Origin: Echinarachnius parma
Lineage: Eukaryota; Echinodermata; Echinoidea; Clypeasteroida; Echinarachniidae
DNA length: 64,000 nt
Reading direction: 5' to 3'
NCBI GenBank assembly: GCA_037951105.1
Contig: JBAMJV010001823.1
Location: forward strand, 1-64,000
Positions 23,103-35,800 of this stretch are shown here, piece by piece. Position 1 is the first letter of the stretch. Every line of letters begins with the position of its first letter. Position numbers and translations under genes: made by a program. The notes beneath the pieces were generated by a model. It did not search any database, had not been told where the DNA came from, and saw only the letters and a program-made list of their open reading frames with translations.

Positions 23103-24238
23103 AAAGGGAACTACTTGTAGTAACATTGTCAGCATCCACAAAATTTACCTTTAACCCCAGTGGTTCTCACATATCTCGTGGTATTTGTAGATGTATTTTT
23201 TACCAATAGAAGCATGGAACAGATTTTGATTTTCCACGTTGCTCTTTCATTATATGTATGATTGTAGTGTTTGGATTTTAAATACATGTAGTTGAGAATT
23301 TCAACAGTGTACAATACCACTTTGCATTTTGGCTCATTAATTGGTCTTACATGTATGAAACTCATTTACCATGGAAATTTCATACATTGGGCCATTCTTG
23401 GTCACGTGTGTGACCCAAAACATGACAAATTTTGAAATGGGATGCTTATATTTCAGTAAGTATGAGACTGTAATGATTTTTACTTCATATGTGACTTGAA
23501 TATGTTGTAGTCTTTCAAACTTAACACAAAAGATTTTATAAGGATTACGTAACTCAATGTCAGAGGTCAAATGGCATGGGTCACGTGTGTGACTTCGCAC
23601 GGAGCGCTTTTTTCATAACTAAATTTCATTTGGAAAATTTCTTTAAAATATGAATAGCTATAATGTTCATCTTATTACCAGAGAAGTACTGTACATTTGT
23701 AAGTACAACAATAGCAATGAATGAGAATTATATCAAACCGTTGTTTTTTATAGTACTTAATTATGTGGCAACGTCTGGTCACGTGTGTGACATTTTGGGG
23801 TGGTCACGTGTGTGACATGTACAATATGAATGGAAAAATGGGAATTTTATAATATCAGGTTTAGAAAAGAATTTTTACAAAGTTGGTATCAACCTGTACA
23901 GGAAAGTGAGAAGAATGAGCTTGCTAATTATCCTTTTGATATCTTGATTATTTTCTGAATTATGATTATTAGAAAAATATTGAAATATGTAAATTTATGA
24001 AAATGAGTAAAAAAGTTTCATTTTAAACTTCAAATCATGTATTTCATGAAACTTTACACATGGATCATTCCAAAAATGGAACAAAACTACAGAAAAATAA
24101 AACTTCAATTTTTCCGAAAAAGTTTCACTTTTCAAAGAATGGCCCATTACTCAGTGGACATACCAGATTACAGAAATACACATTTTATCAACCCACTGCC
24201 AGTTCTTGCACATGTCAATAAAATTACTAGATCCCTTT
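23103..24238. mobile_element. 'CTAGTAAC' MITE split by a later insertion
   Basis: The left half (23103-23388) and right half (24146-24238) together match the uninterrupted copy at 18533-18903. Confidence 0.7.
23389..24145. mobile_element. 757-bp DNA element with GGGCCATTCTT ends
   Basis: Terminal inverted repeats are GGGCCATTCTT and AAGAATGGCCC, with a 3-bp ATT target duplication on both sides. The empty site is seen at 18533-18903. Inside are four copies of GGTCACGTGTGTGAC or close variants. There is no transposase frame, so it is non-autonomous. A PIF/Harbinger-like origin is possible from the 3-bp duplication, but unproven. Confidence 0.8.
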
Positions 24239-24297
24239 AAAAACATTAATAGATGAATTGTATGAATATGCTATAATAGCCGATGGTGAATATGTCT

Positions 24298-24795
24298 AAG
24301 GCCCCTGTTACACATGCGTCGGCTTTTAAAACCGGCCCCGTGGCCGGTCTCACGCCTGCAATTTTAAGCCGCCTCGAGATCATTAAACCCCTGTTACACA
24401 CGGCAGAACCCCTGTACATCTATTCACACGATTCACGTTGATCGGGCCTCATACCCATATACGGCTCTGCTCATACCATATAAGTTTTGGCATCCGCGCG
24501 TCCTTTTATCCCATATTAGGCAGATTATGCTCAACACTTCCTTATAATTCCTTATTGCGCGCAGTATGCGCGCGCTGCAAGCGCATTTGCATATAAATGC
24601 CGGCCCAAGTCCAACTTACCCCTGTTACACATACCGATTGCGGGACTGAGGCTGGCTTCAAACCATATCCAGAGGTGGACAGAAATGGAGCCGGCCTCAG
24701 GTCGGCTTTTCAAAATTGACCCCTGTTACACATACATGGGGCCGCCTACGGAGGCGGCCTCAGTCCACTTCAGAGGTATGTGTAACAGGGGTCTT
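24298..24795. mobile_element. About 500-bp element with CCCCTGTTACACAT repeats
   Basis: The ends read TAAGGCCCCTGTTACACAT and ATGTGTAACAGGGGTCTTA, an imperfect inverted repeat. At least two further direct CCCCTGTTACACA copies occur inside. Sister spacers lack it (AATATGTCTT runs on to the AGACCCATGAACGC segment). Confidence 0.65.
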
Positions 24796-25316
24796 ATACA
24801 GACCCATGAACGCATGCTTTAGAATGGTGATGCGTTTTCCAATTAAAAATTTTTTCTGGAGACATACTTTGGTGAACTTGTTGGTGGAAGGGACTACTAA
24901 AGATGTTACCTTTCATTTATAAGAATTTTAATTTTGGGGTGATGGTCCCCTTTAAGTCTTAACCTAGAATTTAATCACCCCCTGGTTTATTGGAACAAAG
25001 GGAGACTAGGGAAGAAGTAAAGTATCTATCTCTATTTAAACCAAAGTGATAATAACATCACTCTGTTGTGTGTACTATAGTACAGTGGAACCTCATTATA
25101 ACGAGCACACTAGGCCCATTGAATTTACATTTATGATGCTGGTTGTCAAAATAAATCCAATGCATCAATATTTTCTGTATTATATAAACTTTTCTATTTT
25201 GTTTTTACATCATATATTGAAATTCCATAATCTCTTGAAAAAATACTTGCATTATTTGTAGTCCTGAGGGTTTTCTGTGTTATTTATGTCCAGAGTTTTG
25301 TTTCTAATTTGTACAG

Positions 25317-28300
25317 TTGAAGTGCACTGCAATATGACATATCCTGCGAGCACTCCAAAGACCACAGATGCGCCAAGACATCCTGCTGAAGCCAGAGAAC
25401 AACGGAACAGCCCAAAGAGAACTACAGGAACAGAGATTGCTGAAACTCCCATCCAAGCAGCTTCTGGTACAGAAGCAACGTATGAACTATTAACGGAAAT
25501 CAGCAGAGAAGATCTTGGCAGTTCTGCTGTAGCTGCCTTTGATGATGGTAAGGTTGTTGATGAAGATGACGATGACGATGATGATGTTGGTGGCAGTTTT
25601 GACATCGATGAAGATGACTTGAATGAAGTGGAGCAAAGCCAAGAAGTGATTGCCACCTCAAAAGAAGGCAGTGGTGAGCTTAGAGTTAAAGACAGCAGAC
25701 AAGCAGATATTGACACCAGACAAGGGGATATTGGCACCAGACAAAGGAATATTGACACCAAACAAGGGAATATTGACACCAAACAAGGGAATATTGACAC
25801 CAGACAAGCATACATTGACAACATACCAGGGGATACTGGCAATAGTCTAGTCAACATTGTCCTACACTGGTGCACACTTTGCAATGCGACTTTCCCCACT
25901 TCATGGGAACTAGACTTCCATGCTGTCCGGTGCAAATACCAAAAGTCTGCAACCATGCAGTATTGCTGCCATATGTGTGAAAAAACGTACCAGGCAAGAG
26001 GGAACATGTCGTACCATCTCCTCAGTGCCCATGGTATGACGATCACAGAGATTGTTGAAGAGTTGCCAAGCCTGAGGGGTCCTGTAAAGCGGAAGATTGT
26101 TGAAGAGATGCCGAGCCTGAGTGGTCCTGTAAAGAGGGAGATTGTTAAAGAGATGCCGAGCCTGAGGGGTTCTGTAAAGAGGAATAGTAGAGTGAAGCGT
26201 AGGTTGTTGCCGACGAAGAAAAACGCTGGAGGAAGGACAAAGCTGACTTCAAATGAAGCAGACGCCAGTCCCTCTGACAGAATCATTAACAAAGACTCCG
26301 GTGGAAGGAGTACAAGATCATCATTGAGGAAGAGGACAAAAGTGGCAAGGCTTTCAGGAGGGGACGATAGCTGTGATAAGTTGCCCACAAGCAGTAAGCG
26401 CAAAGTCAGTTGGTCACATACAAATAAATCTGGTGAAAAGAAAAAAACGAATGTAGAGGAAACAGACACAAGTAGCTGTGCTGGTGTCAGTTTCAGTGGA
26501 CATGGTGGAAGAGCATCACTAAGAAGAGGTTTGAGATCAAGGAGAGATTCTGTCAAGAATAGAGGTGCAGATAATCAAGAGTCTTCAGAGAAAGGAGAGC
26601 ATGATGCTGACGACATTGGTTCATCAACCGACATCACTGAATTAAGTGGAAGCCACAATGAAAATGGTCTTGTAGATAATAGTTCAGGGGGAAAAGGTGG
26701 TGATGAGGCAAATCAAATGGAACAAGTCAACAGCGTAGTAGAAGCTGGAGACACACCTGACATTGATGGTTCTTTTCAAGAGGCATGTATTGCTGAGAAC
26801 GATTCCAACAAAGTTGTGAATTCTGCACACGATCCTGCACATAAGGTAACATTGCATGATGAGACAGTCTCTCAGGAAAAAGATGAGGTGAAACCAGTGG
26901 AGGAAGGTGAGGTTTCTGATGTCTCTGATCAAGACAATGATGACGATAGCAGTGAAGAGAGTGATGCTCAGGAGGAGGACCTCAGTCAAACAGGAAATAA
27001 GAGCATAGGAAGAAGAAAAAAATGCAGACTTTGTGGGGATGAGTTCAACACACAACACGGTGTGCATGTGCATATGAGCGAGGTACACTTCAAAGATAAA
27101 TATAAATGCAGTACATGTGGCGAGGTGTGCAAAGATATTCCAGCATATATACAACATTTAAAGACACATGGTGAGCCTAGTGAACTGGATCAAACCAAAG
27201 TTTGCCCTCACTGCTTCAAAACTTATGTTAGTGAGGCTTGCTATCTTAAGCATTTAGCGGAGCATGAGGCTGACAGTAGATCTGCAGATTGTATCTGCAC
27301 AATTTGTGATAAGAAGCTATCCTGCAAGGGGGCATTGCAAAAGCATGTGAATTACCGCCACACAAAAGAGAAGAAATATCCATGCACATATTGTGACAAG
27401 GTATTCTACCAGAAGTTTGCGTTCACTTCTCACATGAAGGGGCATACGGTGGGTAGACAGTGGAAGTGTGACCTGTGTGATCAAGCATATGTTGAAAAAT
27501 GGAGAATGGAAGGGCACAAGAAAAGAGTTCACTTTGACACAAAGTCATATCTGTGTGACTTGTGTGGCACTTCGTACAAATCCCTTGGAAACTTGACTCA
27601 GCACAACAAAACTGCGCACACAGACACCTTTGATTTCCCTTGTGGCATCTGTGGGAAGCAATTCAAGAGAAGGAGCCATTTTAACGCTCACATGAAAGTG
27701 CATAACGACGTTAGACCACACAAGTGCGGGTTGTGCGAGAAGGCATTCCGAACCCGCTCTAAACTCGCTGTGCACGTGAAATGGCACAACAACGAGCGGG
27801 ATTTTAAATGCAGTTTGTGCGACAAGTGTTTTCTGACCAAGGGCAACCTGGACAAGCACATGCAAATACACCAGAAGACAAAGGCGCACTTCTGCACCGA
27901 GTGCGGATATGGGTGCATGGATTACACCGCACTGCGCAAACATCTGGCCGCAAACCACAGCATCATTGTGGAGAGCAAGTTAACAAAGTGCAGTAATTCT
28001 TACAGGACAGGTAAGCGGAAAGGCGCGGAAAAAGCTGCCAACTCCGCGAACAAGGAGCCTATCGGAGATAAAGTTCCAACGGACACACCAGATAGTCCCA
28101 TTGAAGATGACCGAGCTACTGACTCCCAACCCAGCACTCCTGTAGAGATTGGAGCTCAAAATCCTGTAGATGGATCCATGAATTCGTCGTCTGGTGTTGA
28201 TACAGTAAGCAGCACACCACATGAGGAAAGAGACAGAGTTCCAACTGACGTACCAAATGGTCCCACGGAAGACGACCAAGCCACAAACTCTCTACACAGC

Positions 28301-28513
28301 ATTAATGTGGAGGGCGGAGCTCGGTATCCCTTCAGTGAATCTATGCATTCATCTTGTGGTGTCGCTACTGTAAGCAGCACAACACATGAACCTGTGTGTA
28401 CAAATTCCTTTTCTCATGTCCCTGTAACCACGGGGGAAATCCCAAACCCAACCTGCGACGAAGAAGGCCAGGCTATTGCGACTCGGGCCTTCATGAATAT
28501 GATCCTTCACTGA
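25317..28513 (+). CDS. Large zinc-finger exon D (13 C2H2-type fingers), 3' exon
   Basis: Probably a nuclear DNA-binding regulator and the closest paralogue of exon B. The frame runs 3197 nt from the TTTGTACAG acceptor to TGA, and spliced to the shared 5' exons it encodes 1146 residues. In order it has an acidic Asp run (about 25560-25590), six heptad units, two N-terminal fingers (25862-26035) and three 15-residue units (26050-26184). A basic segment, a Ser/Glu-rich segment, eleven C2H2 fingers (about 27020-27965) and a B-like tail ending AFMNMILH follow. Individual fingers differ from B mainly in and around the helix. Confidence 0.85.
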
Positions 28514-28616
28514 AAGAATTCATGCGTCGTTGGTTAACACTGATTAATGGCCTTCCCTTGGGAACACGATAGGCTACATCATCTTTGAAGAAGGAACAAG
28601 TTTAGATTGAGTTAAA

Positions 28617-28901
28617 ATGGAACAGCCAAGTGGTCCTCCGGAAGCCCAGGCTACCGCCTCTCTCTGTGTCCTCCCTGTGGTGACCGACTCTCACTTTCCT
28701 TCCAATGAAGCAATGGCTTCTGCTGTTCCGGTGGCCAATTACAGTGCCCCACCTCCTGTCCACCACTTTGCCGCAAATGAGCCTATGCATACTTTTGCCA
28801 ATGTTGCCATTAGCAGCATAGCTAGTGTACCTGTAAGTGGAACACCTGGTACTCCTGGGAACTACACCTACACGAGGGAAATACCAAACCCAACTAAATA
28901 A
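28617..28901 (+). pseudogene. 94-codon tail relic of a zinc-finger exon
   Basis: The frame starts MEQPSGPPEAQATAS and ends GNYTYTREIPNPTK. The last part matches the GNYSYTGEIPNP tail of exons A and C, and the following 140 bases match their 3' region. It therefore looks like the end of a fifth large exon that lost its fingers. An independent small gene cannot be excluded. Confidence 0.5.
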
Positions 28902-29415
28902 TGTCCCTCCATCACTGAATTACTGGCAATGGCCAGGTCCTCATCCGTGCAGTCCCCTATGCCAAACTGCAGGCCTTCATGAGCATGATAAGTCATAGAA
29001 GGACCTAGAGAACTCTCCACTGTATGCCTTTACAGGGGACTTCTAGGCCAGATCAAGTCATTGTTTGACAGTTTTAAGAAGCATAAGAGGAATAATCTGT
29101 TAAAGTTTGATCAAAACCGGACAAAAAACATGAGAGTTATGCCTATTTGAACATCATGTAGTAATGAGCAATTATTTCAAAATTGCCGCCAATGAAATGC
29201 AACATCACTGATGAGCAAAATCACCACAGCTTTTGTACATGAAAATACATTTATTTCACTTGTACAACAATGTGATTTTGCTGGTCTCAGCTCTTAAGAT
29301 CTTTATGAAAATCCCGGGGCTGTTATTTTTTTGTTTAAAGGGTGATCGAGGAAGAAGTAAAATGTCCATCTCTATTGAGTACCAAAGTGGTAACGTCACT
29401 TTTCTGTTATACAAG

Positions 29416-29698
29416 TACTATCCCAGGTCCAACGTTGGTCCGTCGTTAGACCAATGTTGGCAATTTTTTTTTTTGCAACGTTGCTCCAACATTGACTGGC
29501 AACGTTGGACCAGCGATGTGTGCGTACGCTCAAGTAATGTTGGCAAATAGCGATGGACCATCATTGATCCAGCGTTGATCCAATAAGTTTTTCCAATGTC
29601 TAATGAGTTTCTAACATTGGACCAACGTTGGCATCCAACCAGATTCCAACGGCCAACGAGTTGCGGGATCCCAACGTTGGCTTGCTACCTGGGATAGT
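29416..29698. mobile_element. MITE-like element, CCCAGGT ends (second copy)
   Basis: Sister of 15157-15452 with the same CCAACGTTGG-rich interior. The left end is shortened after ACTATCCCAGGT. Confidence 0.65.
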
Positions 29699-29888
29699 AC
29701 AGTGGAACCTCTTTATAAAGAGCTCGCTTATAATGAGGTTCCTGATATAGCAAGGTTATTTCATAGGTCCGGGATATATGTATTTGATTATATTTATGCC
29801 CTGATACGAGATACATGTGTATATGATATAACAAGGTAAATTCAATGCATAGGCCCAGTGTGCTCATTAGAATGAGGTTTCACTGTAC
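29698..29888. mobile_element. TACAGTGGAACCTC element (second copy)
   Basis: Sister of 15452-15643, with AATGAGGTTTCACTGTA at the right end. Confidence 0.6.
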
Positions 29889-29939
29889 CATCTCTTTATT
29901 ATAGTTCTGAAGTGATGACATCACACTCTTTTGTTATAC

Positions 29940-30218
29940 AGGGTTCACACTGGACCTGGAAAAACTGGAAAGTCGTGGAATTTTACTTTTTTTCTTTTCC
30001 AGGCCTTGAAAGTCGGGGGAAATTTTACAATTATACTAGTACGGGTCATGGAATTTCATTTTATCTGCAGTTTCTCGTTGCTGAAAAACGCATCACGACT
30101 TTTGACCTTATTTTGGTACAAAGGCAAAAAGTACAGGAAAAAAGGGCAAAAAAACACTTTCATACAGTGGTGAAAAGTCATGGAAAGACATGGGACTTTA
30201 AATAAGTGTATGAACCAT
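29940..30218. mobile_element. GGGTTCA...TGAACC element (second copy)
   Basis: Matches 15702-16011 in order and spacing, including the TGGTGAAAAGTC words near the right end. Confidence 0.5.
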
Positions 30219-32056
30219 GTTATACCATTGTAATGGTTGTAACAAAAATTTGCTGGTCGATTTGAGCTGGACAATTGCATTTGAGGCAACCTCGAGATCT
30301 CAAATTTTGGCTTGACTTACATTGTTGAGAACCAGTTACCAATGAATTAATATCTGTGATATCACACTTCCGTACTCTATTCAACTTGGCAGTTTCAATG
30401 TATCGGCGAATCAGTTTGAATGAAATTTACTTATTATATGTTCTTTTGTTCTTGTTCACTCCAGCTTGTTGCTGGTCGCACCTTCCACCTACCTGTGTAT
30501 GTATATAATTCTATGTTGAGTATAGTTAGCTGTTATTTGTACGCCTGAAGAAGAATCTGCCAGATTTGATAGCTCGCGGCTTCATTGATTTACATTTAAT
30601 TACACTTGCCTTTATAGTGGGCAAGCAGTTTTCAGCAGCTTTTTACATTTATTATATGTTTTGTGTAGTTTTGATTGATAGATTGATTGATCCATTTTAT
30701 TTCAAATTCAGTAAAAAAAAAAAAAAAAACTTTTACAAAGTACATATAAAAACAAATTAAATATGTAGAACAATGTATTGGCAGAGATGCAAATTTTGGG
30801 GAAGTGAAATGGGTGTATCAGTAAAAGCCTATGTGGCTTGACAAGTTGATACACCCCCATTACAAAGAATTAAAAAAAACATTATTATAGACTTTAGATA
30901 GCTGACGATTACATAATTGGATTTAACTTAAAGTCATGCCTGTGTCTAACTCCATGAAAATTACTTGGAGCTTCCTCGTTTCTCTTCGACCGTGTTGTTT
31001 AGCTTATGGTAAAAGAAGAATAAAATAGGGTTTGATTTTTTCAAATGTCCCTTTAGTATGAAGATAATTATCATTGAAATCTTTTATTTGAAAAACGTTG
31101 ATCAACGCTTTTGATAAAAAGTACAATTGTCCTAGCTTAACACGTCCGGATGCAGCACGCGTGGGAAACATTTCGGAGATTGAACTTTGAGCCGAGCGAG
31201 CACAAATTCCATGAATTCTGTACTACGTCTGTAAGCATACATGGGTGCGAATATCTCAAACGGATGATTATTACTGCGACAAATGTATGGCAGACCATCA
31301 GTATTCGGTGATAAAATATGAACTCAATATTCGTTTTTTTTCACTAGGTAAACAGTGTTCGTTTTCTTTCAAACTTTCACAAATCTTTCAATTGTATTTT
31401 ACAATGATATTGATATAGGATTGAAGTCTCAAATGTCATTTTGTGCAATATCTGACACTTTACAGGTATCACTTTAAACATACTGTGACAGTAGATGGTA
31501 CTTGTACTTATTTTTAAAGGAGTTTCCAAATTGAATATTGCGTAGTACGATGATGAAGATTTTTATTCATCCAGGAAAGAGTTCATAGAAAGAAAACTAA
31601 ATCTAGACTTACTATTTTGGGATAGGTTGTGAAACTGTAATAGTAAGTCCAGTTCAATTGATTGAGATTTGTTTCTATTCTTGTAGTAGACATGAAATGT
31701 TAACCTCGTTCACTACGAGGTTCTGAGATCCCCATAGACTTTGTACATAGCCGTTCATTCCCGTAAGCAACGGGCTAATTATAAACTGTTTATAACCTGA
31801 AGTGAAATACTGCAAGTTTTTTAAAGTCATTCAGCTCTATCACAATGAAACAATATTGTGAGTTAGATTTTGACATCTGTTGGTGTAATACCATGCTAAA
31901 CCAGCATGCTTTTTTCTTTTCTTTTATTAACTTTATGTACAATCACTGGGATTTTATTAATTTAATGTATTCTGTATTTTATGAGTTATATCGCATTCCT
32001 ATAAATGTATTGTTTCTTACACTGTATAATATGTATGTAACTTTCTATTTTGTTGA

Positions 32057-32062
32057 AATAAA
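32057..32062 (+). promoter_or_regulatory. Possible polyadenylation signal AATAAA (D side)
   Basis: Conserved with 17447-17452 in the duplicated spacer. It lies about 3.5 kb past the exon D stop. Confidence 0.3.
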
Positions 32063-32207
32063 AAGACTACCATAATCAATACAAATTATTATCTTATTGT
32101 CTTATTATCAAGTTTGTGGGGGTCAAGAAGTTGAGATGAATAGTAAAATATTGTAATGAAATGATATAAAGAAAGTTTACATTACTTTGCATGTATAATC
32201 TGGGCCC

Positions 32208-32333
32208 CGTTCCAGAAAAAGATGCAACCGATTTTAAGTTCAATCATGTGACTACATGTACATGCACAAATTGTCTGACTTGCAATTAATCACAACTTTA
32301 CAATCGATTGCATGTCTTTCTACGACGGGACCC
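32208..32333. mobile_element. GGGCCC-ended MITE (D-side copy)
   Basis: Nearly identical to 17581-17712, as expected from the segmental duplication. Confidence 0.6.
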
Positions 32334-32942
32334 TGGACAGACACAAACAAACGGTTAATTTAATACGATATATATTTATATTTTGCCAAATGCAACTTTG
32401 GCTTAGTTGTACATTTATATATGTTGAGGGGGTTGTCTTGTTTTAGTTGACATGTCTTGAGATAACTCATTTTGGGTGAAAATGAAGTTCATTTGATTAA
32501 TGAGTACAAAGTGATGACACAAATTCAGTTGGAAATTCTTGTAAAAACATTTTGCTAAAAAGTATCAAAAGAAACAATTTAAAAGTGATCCAATAACTTC
32601 AAAAGATGAAGTGGGAGTGTCGCGACACTCGAGATACATGTTTTGAAGAAATGGGCATTACACAATGTGTGTAAAAGACCTATGATTGTAAAATTGAAAC
32701 CATGCATATCTTTGTTAATTATTGACCAATTTGTTAATCAAATGAAAGCAATTGTTATCGGGTCTTTCTAATGGTATGAAAATCTACATTTTGATTTTTA
32801 CCGACAAGTGCCAGGTTTTGCTATAGCCAGTCACATATAAGCTTTTGTGATGTTCAATTATACTTTTCCGTAATAAGGGAGATATTTGAAAAATCAAAAT
32901 CCATTTCATACTTCTGTTTACATATTAAGCCAAACCACAGTG

Positions 32943-33133
32943 TACAGGGAAACCCCGTTATAACGAGCTCGCTTATAACAAGGTACCGTTTATAACAAGG
33001 AGAATCGTTTGGTTCCGATTGTTCCAATGGCATAATGCTCGGATTATAACAAGCTCAGTTACAGCGAGATTCCAGTTATAACGAGGTAAAATCGATGGTC
33101 CCGACTACCTCGCTATATCGGGGTTTCCCTGTA
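32943..33133. mobile_element. TACAGGGAAACCCCGTTATAA element
   Basis: About 190 bp with ends TACAGGGAAACCCCG and CGGGGTTTCCCTGTA, and repeated TTATAACGAG words inside. It looks like a Tc1/mariner-type MITE. Confidence 0.7.
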
Positions 33134-35800
33134 TAAGAGAAATGTGAAAGCTCCAAAGGATTTTGGTTGAATTTGGCAAAGTTTTAACACTCTTAACAGT
33201 AAGACATGTAAACAAGTTTAATACATATAGGACATACGTTCAACTTCTTATGTCTCAGTATAACTGTGAAGCCTTGCGATAAGAGCCACAAAAAGCCGAT
33301 TAAGAGGCAATTACTTTTTGGTGGCGTCAACGCCTCGTAGAATGTGGTCCTTGAAAATAGGCATGCCAGACACTCTGTCACTCCCTAAACCATCATAAAG
33401 CAAAAAATGACATGTCATGGCAGAAGTTTAACCATATTGAATTTCCAGCTCTGCTTTACCTAAGTGGCAAGAAATTGCCACTGAATGGCCAGTTTTCATT
33501 GGCCAGTTTTCGTGGTTCTTGCCCACTGCAAGGCTTTTCAGGAATTTGTGACTGTGACTGGGAAATAAGAGATACAATCGATTGTAAAGTTAGTTAATTG
33601 CATATTTTCCGACTTTCAATTGGTAATTGCATCTTTACAATCGATTGCAACTCTTTCTGCAACAGGGCCCAGATTTATGTTCGTTGTAATGTCCACTACC
33701 AGTAGCACTTTAAGTTCAACTTAGAATCTTTGTCAAACATCCCCCTAAAGTGATGGGGTAGAAATGGATTGGAGACACTATTAAACAGCATTCACAATTT
33801 AAACATACAAAAGAATAAAACATGGAGTTCTTTTTTGGAATCATGGAACTTGAATTTAATTCATATTTTTCAAAGCAAGCAGATATGACGAGACGGTTGA
33901 AACAGATATGCCTTTAAGGAAAAGGGAAATAAAAAACAATACAGACATAACAACCTATATTTCCACTGTGCAGAAATTAAGTCAAAATAAAAACCGTTTC
34001 GTTCAGTGTAAACGATTTACGTTTTATTTGTCATTTTATTGCAAGTTTGTTTCATGGTTTCTGCTTTAACTGAGAATTTAAATGAAAGTAAAACAAAGTG
34101 AAATTTCCTTTTCTTTTTTTGTTGTATTTGTTTATATGATGCATAATGATAAATACAATAAACATTGTCAAGCAAAAACCATCTAATTGTAAATATATTT
34201 TACACAAGAATTAAACACAGAATTTGTTAGTGTGTGCACAGTATCTATATATTAGTGTTTTAGAGTACATGTACTTCTTTTCTGGATAATGCACTAGTTT
34301 GCTTATGTACATATGTTTGTTTCTTTCACAGTGCATAATCGTATCGTATGAACAATGAAGGATGTTTTTATTATGAGTCGTAATAATTTAATAGAAGAGT
34401 TACCAAAGAGCATAAAACTGAAGAGAAATTGCTTAAAGGTAAATTGCACCATGCAGGTATTCCAAATTATTCAGTTTTTCGAATCATTCAGACTTAGTGG
34501 CTTTACCATACATTTAGATGACAATAATTGATTCAAGTACAATTTTTGTTATTAATAAATAATGCACACCTCTACTTGCTTATGTTAATTTCATGCTGTA
34601 ATAAACTTGAGTCAGCAACTCAACAATCCATTGTACAAAGAAAATGCAATATCTTGTCAATATAACCATCAAATGAGAATATTTTCTGAGTGTACTAAAA
34701 GGAAATTACTTAAACAAAAAGTATGTATAATAACAACATAAACATATGACAAGAAAATATGGAGACAAATATCTATAATGACTTCTTCCTTAATAATGAC
34801 AAGAAAACAAAATACAAAAAGGCATTACAAATACAAGAAAATTATTCAACTATATTTTACTGAAAAACATCCACAAAAGAACCTCCCATTACATTCCCTT
34901 TTCAATTTGGTCGGCCATATTACATTGTTTATTTTGACTGATACCAAACCTATCTCAAATCGGATAAAATTCAAAATGGTAAAATTCCTAAAGTGTTTTT
35001 TGTTTTTTTGTCTTTTAAATCAAGTTGATAATGTCCAGTCTAATATGTTGTTTTCTAAGCAGTTCCGATCGAACAGCTACATTTCGTTTTGATCAAAATT
35101 AAACGTGAATATTTTGGAACATAACTTGGTAACACTTTTTGAATTATTTTGCCATTTTGTACACTGTATATACCTTAATTCTTACAAATCAACTTACATT
35201 CATCAATATTAGTTATAATCATCTAGAATAATAGGCCACTGTACTATGTCTGTATTCATGTTACGCAGTGGTTTGAGCATGTAGTGACCCAACATCACCA
35301 TGCTATAATTGTGAGCCTGTTCAACACATAGATGGAAAGCCATTTTGAAAACATGCAAATTCTGTTTGGTTAAAGGGAAACTTTGCAATCATGACTTGAA
35401 AAGACTTAATTGTTTAATTGTTTACAAGGACTAAAAAATCTTGTTTTTTAAACAAGGGTGACCAATTTAACAGATATAGCTTTTGAAATATTGAAACATC
35501 TCACTCTATGTAATTTGAAGGAAAAAATGTGAGAAGATTATTTAAGTCTACTGCATGAGATCCTCTATTAAAAACACCTTTCAACAGATTACCCTATCAA
35601 ATTTGTGAGAATTGTAAACAGGGCAAGTAACAAGTACAAGTAACAATTTCTTTGAAAAGATCTCCTTGATCAGCTTTGTGTGTTAGCACAGGCCTGGTGG
35701 CCCGGGGCTACTAAAAATTAGCTTTGGGCTAACAAATTTCATTGAGGCTAAATTGCCGTATGGGCAACCAAATATAAAAACAGATTTTTAATGTCTTTTG

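Larger units (their letters stand above)
22866..25316 (+). other. Spacer between exons C and D
   Basis: Starts with the shared 3' region (TATGCCACACTCCAGG). It holds a 'CTAGTAAC' MITE split by a 757-bp element (23389-24145), then a 500-bp element (24298-24795), then the partial TACAGTGGAACCTC element, and ends at the exon D acceptor. I found no copy of the 5' exons. Confidence 0.6.
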
